The notes below the pieces were generated by a model. That model was not told the origin of the DNA. It ran no database searches and saw only the letters and a list, made by a program, of their open reading frames with translations. 64,000 nucleotides of DNA from Coniferiporia sulphurascens (Eukaryota; Basidiomycota; Agaricomycetes; Hymenochaetales; Hymenochaetaceae): NCBI GenBank assembly GCA_002794785.1, contig NBBA01000001.1, positions 3,348,001 to 3,412,000 on the forward strand, written 5' to 3'. The position numbers and the translations under genes are program-made. This document shows, piece by piece, positions 42,036 to 52,686 of the stretch (positions are counted from its first letter, which is position 1; every line of letters starts with the position of its first letter).

Positions 42036-43771
42036 TCACCAGTGCACAACATGCTGCGAGAAACCGAGTAATAGCAGAGCATCCTCAACACGCGGGGGTG
42101 CGATAGTGGGCGTAACTGATCCACCCATCAAAGGCTTGCTAGAAGGGGCTTGCAAATGCAGATCGTCGTTCGATCCTGTCAGGAAGCCCACATCCATGCG
42201 CCTCCTGCCTGTCACACGAGGAGCGGCGGGCGGCGGAGTGACCGCTTCTTGGTCCTCCTCCTCACTACCCCCATCCGAATGATGATGATGCACGCGCCCA
42301 TAATAATGCTCACTATCCAAGTCCATACCCTCTATGTCGTCGTCCATTGACGAGGAAGAGTACGAAGAAGTCGTTGACGTAAATAGGGGTGTGCCGGCCC
42401 TTGATACTGGCGCGGAATCATCGTAATCCATACCCTCGTCATCGCCATCATCATTATTCGTCTTCTGAGCACGCTTCCTAGCAGTTTGGCGCAAATTACG
42501 GAACCAATTTGTTACTTTTCCAATATCCCTGTATCCGGCGAACGCTCATTTAACGCAAAGTCATAGAAAAGGGTCCGCAGTACGTACATTCCGATTTCAA
42601 GTGCTAGTGCCCCCCTCTCCTCAATTGAAGGGTTAGGTGTCCTTGCAAATAGCTTTTTCAGTGCCTCAAGTTGATAGGGCTCCGGCCTTGTTCTCCGCGG
42701 TCTAGATAACGTTCCTCCGTTCATTCTTCGTAAGGAAGCTACTTTAGGATTGTCGTGCATTGTCATGTGAGTAGCAGATATGGAACGAGAAGCAGGTGAG
42801 TGAGGGGTAACGGAAGATCCCAAGGACGGGTGAGAGGCGGCCGGAGGGAAGGGAGGGAACGTCCGCGGGTCTTGATGCGAATCGACGGAACCATAATCAT
42901 TATGGTCAGTACTCAACGCCGATTGTGCGTCTAGCTCCTGTTCTTCGTGCCTCTTCCTCGCAAGGGAACGCTGATTTTGAAACCAGTTGGTGACGCTCTG
43001 GTATTTCCTAAATCCAGACGGTCAGCAACGAAGCATAGCTGGGCGAGTTGGACTTACATTCCAATACGTATCCCTAAAGTTTCCCGTTCCTCCTTAGATG
43101 GGTGCGTATTGCGACTGTACAGCCTCCGAAGTTCGTCTGTCTGTTTCGGAGTTGGACGAATGCGCATTCTTCGAGGGATCCCAGTAGATATTTCACTGTC
43201 GAATACATGTCTATTATCGGTGTCTAAGGTGGAGAAAGTCTGGTAGTCCATTGAGCTAAGTGGTGTGGAGAGGCGGGAATGGTCCTGAGGCACGTCGTCG
43301 TAGTCGTCGTCGACGTGGCCATGGGGAGGAGGAGTGCTATACGGGTGATTGGAACCACGGGTCTTCTTTTTGGTAGCTGAACGCTTGTTGGCGAACCAGG
43401 CATTGACAGCCTTTGGCTCCCTGTATGAAGAAGATAGTAGTGTGAGAAAGTGTCTTTGTAAAGAAAAAATGGGCGGAGTTAAAGAATAGCGCATAGGAAT
43501 GGATAGAGGGAATGAAAGCGCTGGATCAGAAAACGACATTGTCGACTCACATTCCCAGATTCTCCGCTAATGCAGCACGCTCCTCGAGCGATGGATGCTC
43601 GTTTGCCTCGTAGAGGTCATTGAGCGCGGCCAGCTGGGCCTCTGAGTGACGAACGCGGGGCTTCTTGTCTCTGGGCTCGTCGGTCCTGATTGCCATGTGG
43701 GCTGCGCTGGACGAGGTCGGACGCTGCGGGGAGTTGAGAGGGGACAGCGAGCGGGAAGGGGGCGGGGGCAT
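42036..43771 (-). CDS. transcription factor with three tandem homeodomains
   Basis: 498 residues in exons 43771-43551, 43420-43058, 43007-42588 and 42528-42036, frame closed. Three complete homeodomains are present at about residues 36-94, 157-215 and 297-355. Recognition helices: VNAWFANKRSATKKK, VTNWFQNQRSLARKR and VTNWFRNLRQTARKR; each retains Trp, Phe, Asn and the basic end. Each also has HPS-x-EER or NPSIEER between helices 1 and 2 and ends helix 2 with (L/I)GM. Each homeodomain is split by an intron at exactly that Gly-Met, all phase 2 (GGA AT|G). Linkers are Ser/Pro-rich; the C-terminal 140 residues are acidic with a His run (YYGRVHHHHSDGG). It presumably binds DNA as a multi-site regulator; targets and role (development, fruiting) are not shown by the sequence. 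The start at 43771 was preferred over 43855, which would add a hydrophobic leader. Confidence 0.88.
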
Positions 43772-43985
43772 GCCGCTGAAGGGAAGGGCGGATTGATAGA
43801 GGAGGGTCAAAAGCAAGAAGAGGAGAAAACAAGCTTGACGACAGAGGCTTGTCATTATAAATTAAAGCAGGCCCGATAAGGCAGCCAGCTCGCACGACCG
43901 ATACAGCGCTGTAAATTTCCAGCCATTAATATTCCGACCTGTTCGTACTAACTAGCTATTAGTCTCAACCCCTCAACTGCTCTCG

Positions 43986-44774
43986 ATGGCCGCCGCAAAC
44001 GAACGGCTCGACGTCGAGGACGACGAGCAGCGCGAGGCCAGGCTCAGTGGGCTCCTTCCCCCCCGTCCTTTCGCCTCTGTCTGATGCTGATCATGCCCTG
44101 TAGGACATCTGTTGGACCGAGCAAACAGCACCGCTTCCTCCCAGCCGTTTACGCCGTCAGGTCCATCACAGTTTGATTTTGGCGTCCGAGAAACACGCCC
44201 TGTAGAGCCTCCCACGAAATGTAAGATTGCTTTATGCATCCGCTGCCCTAATCCGCTGCTGTCCTTATATATGCACATCGCCTATCGGGACAGTGCTCGA
44301 GCGTCTGCATGATTTCCTGCCCCAAATGGAGGCAGCCAACGCCGAACTAGAGCGCCGGGTTGAGACTGATCCCGAAAGCGTTGACATTGAACAATTGGGT
44401 CATGCCGGAGACGGCGAGTACATTGAAATGGTTAGTTTCCCTGATGCCGCCTCTTCGGGTAAATGCACCGAATCGGAAGTGTGCATTCAATTACAAAACC
44501 TCTCTCTTAGAACTTGGGCCTCGGTGTATTCGACGTGCGCCGGCCTGCGTCGGAACTAGGCGACTCAGACTCGGACTCAAACTCGGACGAATCTGGCGAG
44601 TCGGATGATGACTCAACTGGCGACGGGTCGGACGCGTCAAGCTCCGCAATTGGCGGCCATGCCAGCTCACCAATCGGCATCCCACATACACAAAGGCCGA
44701 CGAGGCCGCTGCCCAAACGCACCCGTCCGGGCATTGTCGTAATCGACGACTCCGAACCCGCGGGCCGCTCGTAA
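43986..44774 (+). CDS. NOPCHAP1-like box C/D snoRNP assembly factor
   Basis: 192 residues in exons 43986-44046, 44104-44220, 44294-44430 and 44511-44774. The conserved core LLERLHDFLPQMEAANAELE...VDIEQL...EYIEMNLGLGVFD matches, as I remember it, human NOPCHAP1 (C12orf45), which bridges NOP58 to the R2TP chaperone during box C/D snoRNP assembly. After the core comes an acidic Asp/Ser run (DSDSDSNSDESGESDDDS) and a short basic tail (KRTRPG). Human C12orf45 is of similar size. A strong GTAAGT donor at 44771 with acceptor CAG at 44820-44822 offers an alternative last exon (44823-44838) changing the end to SSSDK, leaving 13 bases to the stop of the convergent pantothenate kinase gene. Identification rests on one short motif region. 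Confidence 0.7.
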
Positions 44775-44851
44775 GTATAATTACACCATTTAGGGATTGT
44801 ATTACTATGGTAAAAATTACAGTAGTTCCGATAAATAACACCACAGGTCCT

Positions 44852-46673
44852 TTATTGATGTTCCCGAACTTGAGGTTCCATGTTCTTGATCCAGGCTCCC
44901 AGTGCGCCGCTGTGGACAAGTGTCGGGATTAGTTGCGTAATCATACCACGTCAACACAGCACACTCACAGGAATCCTTCATGCCGCAGGAATAAAGCACG
45001 CTTAGTGCCTTTGCTCCAAAAGCGGATGGCGTATGAAAGTGTCGCTATCGTCGCAGCGTGTCCTGGATAGCCTCAGTCAGCCTCGCAGGAGGGAAGATTA
45101 GCAACGAAATGCCTACCCCGGATGAAGCAGCCGCCGAAATAGATCCTCTCCAGACCGTATTTCTCCGCGTTCATATATCTGCCAAGTAGCTGTAGATCAA
45201 GGAGGCTGCGCAAATAGCAGATCTTTACGTACGCAATCTGACCGATGTTGTTTGATATAGCATATAGCAGACTTTTGCTGATGTCCTCCGGAGAGAAGTT
45301 GTGCTTTCTCTCGCCCTTCTTGAAAACTTTACCGAATGAACTAGCTATCATCGTAGACTTCAGGCCCAAACGGCTATAATCTTGCCCGTAGATGTCGCCA
45401 ACGAGCATGTCGACTGCCTCGTTGTCTCCGCTCTCTGACAAACTCAGCATTTCTGCGTGTCTTCGAATCAGCGAGTGAGCATAGCACTGGCGGACGAAAC
45501 GCACCATCGAAACTCCGTGCTGGTGTGAGGAGACTCAGAAGGCCCCACAGCGTACCACCACCCAGACTCGTTCCGCTAACACGCTCAAACTTCCCGTCTT
45601 CATCGACCTTGATAATAGAGACGCCAGAGCCGATGTTGACGAGTAGACAAGGTAGTTGGGGTGTAGGGTTGCCTTCAAACGTGACGCTGTATTGGGGAGG
45701 GTTCGGGCTCGGACGTTCCAGTGGGATAGCTTCGCTTGAAGCTGACGACGATGCCTCTGCCGTTCCGTCCCGTTGTCCGTGCGTCTGCCTAGAGACCTGC
45801 TGTACCAATTCATCCGAGAAGTAGTACACCTCGTCAGGAATGAGCATAATGAACCTGAGCCCTTCAATCAGGCACTCCATCTCGTCCTCGCGTAGTACCT
45901 CTACACCAAGAGTTCCGCTGAACAGCTCGTAGAACTTGTGCGCGCCGCCGCCGGTCGCCATGACCTTCACGCCTTGGCGCATCTCCTCGATAGAGACTCC
46001 GTTGACATGGGCGGAGCGCGTAATTAGCGTCTGGATGAACGCGACGCAGTCGTCGATGTTATCCGTTTCGAAGCGTTCGAAATTGAGCGAGCCGCCGGGG
46101 AAGTGCTGCAGCGATGCGCGCCGCGCGAGCGCGTCCTGTAGGATCCGTTGATCATCGAGGTCCGCAGTCGGCTCCAAACAGTTGTCGGCGAAACTGTGGT
46201 GACCATTGTTGGAGTCGAGGACGAGAGGTGTAAGTGCTCCGTTGACTTTCTTTGCTAGGCCGACATTACGATGCTCGTCGTTCGACAACTGGGACGACGG
46301 TGTTATTATTTCGTTCGGGGTGCTGCTGCCATTCGTCGCTACAATTGACGGAGATGACGGCGGATCTGGAGAACGGGTAAAATAGACGACCTTCGCAAGA
46401 CTACCTCCGATCTGCATTAACGTTAGTTTCGCCGACGAAAGCGCGCGCAGGGCGGGACACGCACGTCGACGGCAATGTGGGACACAGGCTCAATGTGATT
46501 AGGCAGGTATATTCCTCGGCTGTCCCTCGTCTGTCCATAGTGTTATTAGTCGAAATGAACGCACACCAGACGGGTGAATTCACCTCCGGCGACTCTTCGT
46601 TAAGGATGACTGCGCCTCTGGTGTCGACCTGGATAACTCGCGCGGTGGGGAGGGCCGGCGCAGTTGAAGGCAT
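44852..46673 (-). CDS. CAB1: pantothenate kinase (eukaryotic type II)
   Basis: 518 residues in exons 46673-46567, 46519-46465, 46411-45505, 45452-45117, 45062-44969 and 44909-44852; all phases agree. It phosphorylates pantothenate with ATP, the first and regulated step of coenzyme A synthesis. Actin-like ATPase fold motifs: VDIGGSLAKVVYF (phosphate 1 loop), GVKVMATGGGAHKFYELF, LLVNIGSGVSIIKV (phosphate 2) and GTSLGGGTLWGLLSLL, then ERIYFGGCFIRGH (adenosine loop). Relative to human PanK the region after VVYF carries a disordered insert (NGSSTPNEIITPSSQ), as in other fungal members. The protein ends NMEPQVREHQ. Its 3' end almost touches the convergent NOPCHAP1-like gene. Confidence 0.93.
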
Positions 46674-46970
46674 TGTGACCCGCTGACAAGTCAAGAGGAC
46701 TGGATATTAAGAGTGGGCTTCAGGACGGCAGGCGATGTACAGCGCTCTGAAAGTCTGACCATCCCAGATGATTACACGACCATGGTAATAAAAAGTTAGC
46801 AGTTGGGGACGGCGAACCCGGTCACCAATGGCCGTCTCTCGCTTAATCACCTCGGCCTCATTCTCATTGGGTGCCTTCAAACGATTCACTGCATGTAGTA
46901 AATTTTTGTACGATGGGCATTATGCAAGGCGCAGTAAACACAATATGAAACACAATAAGGCGAAGTTAGA

Positions 46971-49900
46971 TCAACCGCCGATGGCCGCGACAACAAGATT
47001 GCAAGTCTCTGGCCTTTCGGCGCGCACGCCAAGCTCTAGAGTCACACCCGCGGTCGATGAGTATGTCATCCGACATCGTACCAGCACTTTGCCGCCGCCG
47101 CCAATCACCAGGCCCGACAGCTGCAGTGTGTGCACCGAGGAAGACGTGGGGACCTCGCTGCCCCCAAGCGGTTCCATATTTAGGATCTCGATAATCGAGT
47201 CGCATGCAGCTAGGGTTGAAATTTAGTCTCAAGCAGCCCGTGTGTATCATGTTTTATGAACAGACACACCCTTAATGCTTTCCATCGCTGATAAAGCGAA
47301 CGTTTCCGTTGCAGTCGCACCACCCTTCAGACGGTCCCATTCCGAAGAGAACGATGCGTAGCTAGGAATGATGTAGTCACCGCCAGACGCCAGTTCAACT
47401 TCTTCCAGTTGGTATTCGTCCCCATAGCCTTCCTCCTCAGGCTCACCGCTGAGAGGATCAACTTCCTTACTGACGAACTTTAAGACGCACTGGAAGGACG
47501 CCACAGCATACTCCTCAGGAGAATCCCGAGTGAAAGATACATATATGATCCCAGGCGATGTCGATTGTGTCAGTGAAGGAATAGGGATAATAAAGTCTTC
47601 CGTCAAACCGGAGTCGGTCTGAGGCTGCATGATAACCGATACCTGTTCGAGCACGGTGTCCGGCATCGTATTCGAAACATTGAACTGCGACGATGGTGAG
47701 CTGTATTCAAAAGTTTGCTTTTGTCGACGCCTTACCTGGAAAACGACATGTTCTTTGTAGATGTGCTTGACACAGGACACTTGGTACTCTGTCTCACTTT
47801 CGGTAAGTTGCGACGGCTTGGTACTGCTATTAAGCACGGGGCCATAGGACGCAAGCTCAGGCACCTCGGCAAGCTGCTGCGCGTATGCGGATTGCGTTTC
47901 CGCATGGGTACGAGGTGGAGGCGTTGCCATCGCCGATCTTGACGTGGAAGGCGCAGCAATGGTATCAAGCGTGCTCGGACCTAAAATATTTCAGAACTCA
48001 TCGCACGGAAGAAGAGAAAGGGAACATACGGGCGCTTTCCTTCGCTGCTTGCTCACGACTGATCTTCGGTACGGCATCGAAGCTGAAAGGCCTTGCGGAA
48101 GCGGAAGGATCTTTAACGTATGAAACTAGATTGGCCTCGAGTACGGAAAGGGAGAAGACCGATTCTGTAGGCCACATTATGATTGCATATAGGACGATGC
48201 GGTTAGATCGCTTACCTTCCTTGACATATGTTTGAGCCAGAGATTGACTATCCAGGACTCTAAGGTAAAGAGCTGCGCGATCCCGGACCTCGTCATCAAC
48301 ATCCTCTAAGCATCTGAAGTTCCATCAGCATTCTCCTCATACACTCGCTCCGAATATGAAGCACCTGGTAAGCAGAACTCTAATACTTTTCTGCACAGAT
48401 ATATCCCCGACGTTGACACCAAACTTTGCTAAGCTTGAGACGGCAGCAGCGCGTACGATCGCATTTTCTAGTACAACGCGATTATAGATGTAGCGAATGT
48501 ACTTGGCCGGTTGTGGCGTTTTTGGACCTTCTACACCAAGTAAATGCAGAATGCGCACGGAGAGCTTCGTGAACTCGCAGTCTTCGATAAACTCGCACAG
48601 ATGCGAAAGGGCTTGCTCCTTGCACTCCGATATAAATTTGATCATATCGAAAATTGCCTCGACAACAGAACGCTTGAAGTCGTAGCCACCCTCGTCCCTG
48701 AGTACGCCGGAGAGGAAGGACAGCATCGTTGCTTGTTTTGCGGGAAATTTGAGACACAAAGAGCGAATAGCGTCCACAACGATGACCTTAAACTCGTCGC
48801 CAATTTCTGACATGAAGCCTGAAATTTGCTTCATTAGGCGATCGACTGAAGCTTCCGTTCCCGTCTGCAGAATATGTAAAATTAGCGTTCAAAGTCAGAA
48901 TTCACTGCAGATACCTTCAAAAGCGTCGTGATGGCGTAAGTTGCAATTCCCCTGTTGGAATCTGATATTAAATGCTCCATTTCGACGTTGCAAGTTGCAA
49001 CACTCCCTGGGTTGGAAAGCGCAAGTGACGCCAGAGTTCGGATTGCGGCAAATTTCAATGTAGATTTGGGTGAGCTCAGACAGAGCTGCAGGACTTGAAA
49101 GAAGCGTCAGTATCTGTCAAGATATCGGTACCCATAATCATTACCAGATATAGGACGAATTAATTGTTGCGCCGTGACATTCTTCATCTCACAGATGGCT
49201 CGTGCAGCCTCTATGTTTACCATGTCGCTTTTATGACGAAGCCAGCCTTCCAGTAGCTCGAACATCTGTTTTTGGACGCTTGCAAATTTTTTTTGTTAGC
49301 TGCGAGAACATTGGAAAATTGAATGTAGAGTTACTTAGGGTCCTCATCCATGACCTTGGCGGCATAACGAATCAGCATGCACAAAGCCATTGAGTTTTTG
49401 AGCGTTGTCCCTGCGCCAGACTTTCCACCTCCTAGTTGCTGGATCATCTTCGTCACAGCCATTCTATCCTGTTGTCTAATAAGGTGGAGAAGGCCGAGAG
49501 CATGATATTGTGTGATATAGCTGGTGGACGGAATCGGCTGGTACGCGTTGTTTTGCTGGGATGAAGAACCGAACCCGAGATACGAGCTGGCACCCATGCT
49601 TAAGAAGCTAGTCGAACTTTTAGCGTTGACGGCCTCCTGAGCTTCATTCGCCCAGCGCTTTACCACGTCCTTCGCAGAAGGAAAGAGATGATATGATGAG
49701 ACGAGAGCAGCGGAGGAGATAGATGCATTGCGATCGACTATAGCGGCTTTGAAGAATCGTTCTACTCCTTGCGCCATGGAAGGCTATCTGACGTGTTCAG
49801 TAGCAAATCCTACAAAATAGTAATTAACGCTTACATCAATAATGCGGCATAGTGCGCGAATAGCGTTGGGACGATAGATGACTTCCGAGTTGGGCTGCAT

Positions 49901-50286
49901 ATCCTTCATAATACTGCTCGTAACCATGATTACATCCTCAGCAGTCGTCGCGAGCTCCTTGATGGCCAAGTATACAGCTTGGCGGAGAGCGCTCTGGGCA
50001 GCGAGTAGACGTCAATAGATCATATGGACGACGAACGCCGAAAGGTCAGGTTGCTCACGTCCTTGTGCTGGAAGAGTTTGGTAACACCAAAGAATAGTGT
50101 TGTAGCCTCTTGTGTCCCGAACGACTCTCCGACATATAGCAAGTAGACGATTTGTGCCAACAGAGCTCTACATTTGCGTGGACTGATGGGGGATTCGTTG
50201 AAGACGCGGGCCTCTTGCAAGACGGTGGTTTTGTTGTGATAATATTGGTTGATACCACTCTCATCGTCCTTCTTAACCGACGCCAT
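46971..50286 (-). CDS. SEC21: coatomer (COPI) subunit gamma
   Basis: Gamma subunit of the COPI vesicle coat for Golgi-to-ER and intra-Golgi transport; its appendage domain binds ArfGAPs and it recognises dilysine cargo. Adaptin-like N-terminus: [33 protein letters not shown] joined to [28 protein letters not shown] joined to [20 protein letters not shown], and [24 protein letters not shown]-repeat region continues ([20 protein letters not shown]). A Pro-rich hinge (about 47900-47950) leads to the appendage domain, ending [20 protein letters not shown] and [20 protein letters not shown]. Verified junctions include 50058-49994 and 49834-49784; about ten short introns in all. Start at [11 protein letters not shown] (50286). 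No frame break seen. Confidence 0.93.
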
Positions 50287-51458
50287 GGCAGGAGACCGAG
50301 GAACGAATGTCGACGACCGGCCATTCACGCGGAGGCGACGCGACGTGTCGAGCGGCACAGTTTGTGTATATTTGGTCCACAACCATATTTCATCAACTGA
50401 CTTACACATGCAATACTTTCAATGGGTTTGATCATAATAACAATCACTATAGAACTACGGACATGACTTCAACTGCGAGTGATCTACGTACATATAAAGC
50501 ACAAGTCCAGCACGGGCACCTTAATGACCAGGGGACGAGGTATCGCAACGTAGATTGGAGGAGTGAAATAGTGTCATGCTTATATCGCCTCTAAGTCGTG
50601 CGCGCAGAGTATCCCGTAGACTGAGAAACAGCCACGCGCACGACCCCCTCTCCCGTCACCTCGCCCTCGGTCGTTGGTCGACGGACGTCGCCAAACAGCA
50701 AACCAAGGTGGGGAAGGGAGGACAACAAAAGCTGCAACGGAAAAAGAAGGAAAGGGGGGAATGAAGAAAGGGAAATGGAAATGGAGAAAAAAAAGGAAGG
50801 GGAGAAGGAAAGTGTAAAAGAGAGATAGCACAGCGGATGGTGGATGAGGAATATAGTATACTACGGGTTTGTACTACTGCCATGAGACAGAAACACAGCG
50901 TGACCTTTGAAAAGCGAGAAAGGTATGGGCGCTACAAGATGGACATAGTTATTAGGCGACAGGGACCACAAGCGGCTACCTCCATTCGCCAACCACTTGG
51001 GTCAGTAAATAAAGGCAGCTTGAAAAGAAACAGCGTCCGTGAAAAAATAAATGACTCGGGCAACACCTCGTTCACGGAACCGATCGGAGACAAGCATAAC
51101 ACCAGGTAGAGGCGACGGATTGCTGCTCATTTGAGCTGAAAGTGTGTACCGCAATAGATCGCCAATACTGTCGGAAGCGAGGTTGTCGAGGCCTGAAGGG
51201 AGTGCGCGACGTGCCCCCTCTCCCACGCGACCATATCTGTGGTATCCTTGATTTCGGAAGACGTTTGCAGCAACCATAGATATCGACAACCTGACTTAAT
51301 CCCAACCTGTAACCCCGACGTACGAAGACCGTGACTGTTGACGACCGAAGTTCTCCTCAACACCGAGCAATTCCTTGCACCTACCCCCGCCCCCACGCTC
51401 GGTTACTTCGTGTACGCCAAAAAAAAAACTGGACCAAAACGCATTCCGTGAGACCGCT
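50287..51458. other. intergenic region with polypurine tract upstream of coatomer gamma
   Basis: 1.17 kb. The plus strand is almost all purine from about 50700 to 50828 (GGAAAGGGGGGAATGAAG-like), meaning a pyrimidine tract on the coding strand of the downstream coatomer gene, 410-540 bases before its start. No exon recognised apart from chance frames. Confidence 0.5.
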
Positions 51459-52686
51459 TTACCAGATCTCGTCCCTGCCTCTGCGTTGACCGCTCGCTGC
51501 CTGCTGCTGCCTAGTTTGAGAGCGAAGCCTATCAGATCGAGATATCAGAAAATGGATTAAAAGGCCTGATGTACGGAAATAAACGCTACTTACATCCTGT
51601 CACTGGGCCTAGGGTCTGTTTCCTCCTCCTGTACCACCTTCCTCCGACCAGCTGTCGCCTTAGCGCTGGAGCCAGCATCGTCCTGGGTGTTCCTTTGGAC
51701 GCTCCAATCAAAGACATAATCGTACTGATAACCTTCGCGGACGAAAAGATCGCGGAAGAGCTTGCGAAGGTAAGAGTAGTCGGGTTTATCGTCAAAACGA
51801 AGAGCACGACAATAATTGAGGAATATGCCGAATTCGTTGGGGAAACCACGACAAAGGAGATCCGTGGGAGTCGTCATCTTCTTTTCCATAATGCGATCGT
51901 ACTTCTGCTTCTTTGTAGCAGCCTTCAGACCCTGCCAGGGAAGAGCGCCACGAAGGAAATACATGAGCACATATGCAAGAGATTCCAGATCATCACGGCG
52001 AGCCTGCTCCACACCCAGATGAGTGTTGATAGAAGTATAGCGGGCAGTACCAGTGAGATTCTTATTCTCTCTGTACGGGATGTGCAGGTGGGTCTTCGGG
52101 TCACGGAACTTCTTGGCCAAACCAAAGTCAATGACATTGACCTGGTTGCCGCGCTTGCCTATACCCATCAGGAAATTGTCGGGCTTGATATCTCGGTGAA
52201 TGAAGTTGCGCGAGTGAATGTACTCAACACGCGATATCTGCGTGGTAGCATTAAGTACGAAAAAAATCGAGGGCAAACAAAAAGGTCACACTTACCAGCT
52301 GATCAGCGAGCAATAGCACAGTCTTCAGACTGAACTTGCGGTTGCAGAAGTTAAACAGGTCTTCCAGACTAGGCCCGAGGAGATCCAACACCATCGCATT
52401 GTAATCACATTCCGTGCCGTACCATCTAACGAATGGTACACCCACGCCACCGGCAAGCATCTTGTAGACCTTTGACTCATACTCGAGTTGCGGATGCTTC
52501 GCTTTCACCGACTCGAGCTTGATGGCGACTTCCTCGCCCGAGATGATGTTGATTCCGAGATAAATATCACCTGAAAGGGATCAATTCAGGACATACCTAC
52601 ACGACTGCGGGTAGAAACAACGTACCAAAAGAGCCCGAACCGATCTTCTTCCCGAGGCGGTACTTTCCTCCGACTCTAAGATCCAT
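51459..52686 (-). CDS. casein kinase 1 (Hhp1 / CK1 delta-epsilon type)
   Basis: 349 residues in exons 52686-52626, 52570-52296, 52237-51594 and 51528-51459, frame closed. Ser/Thr kinase of the CK1 family acting in DNA damage response, trafficking and timing of division. Gly loop [15 protein letters not shown], catalytic HRDIKPDNF (Asp128), metal-binding DFG at 149-151, and the CK1-specific [15 protein letters not shown] and [20 protein letters not shown]. No C-terminal Cys-Cys prenylation signal, so it is not of the plasma-membrane Yck type. The last 70-nt exon gives a basic tail ([10 protein letters not shown]...GRDEIW); without splicing at 51593 the protein would stop after DRM. The kinase domain is complete with no missing catalytic residue. 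Confidence 0.93.

Noticed and set aside
3228..43771. Mating-type A (HD) locus
   Set aside because: Homeodomain genes are present, but there is no divergent HD1/HD2 pair, no mitochondrial intermediate peptidase and no beta-flanking gene beside them; the two homeodomain genes are 38 kb apart.
46707..46889. 60-codon minus-strand frame downstream of coatomer gamma
   Set aside because: Lies between the pantothenate kinase start and the coatomer stop, with no motif; the coatomer C-terminus clearly ends at 46971.
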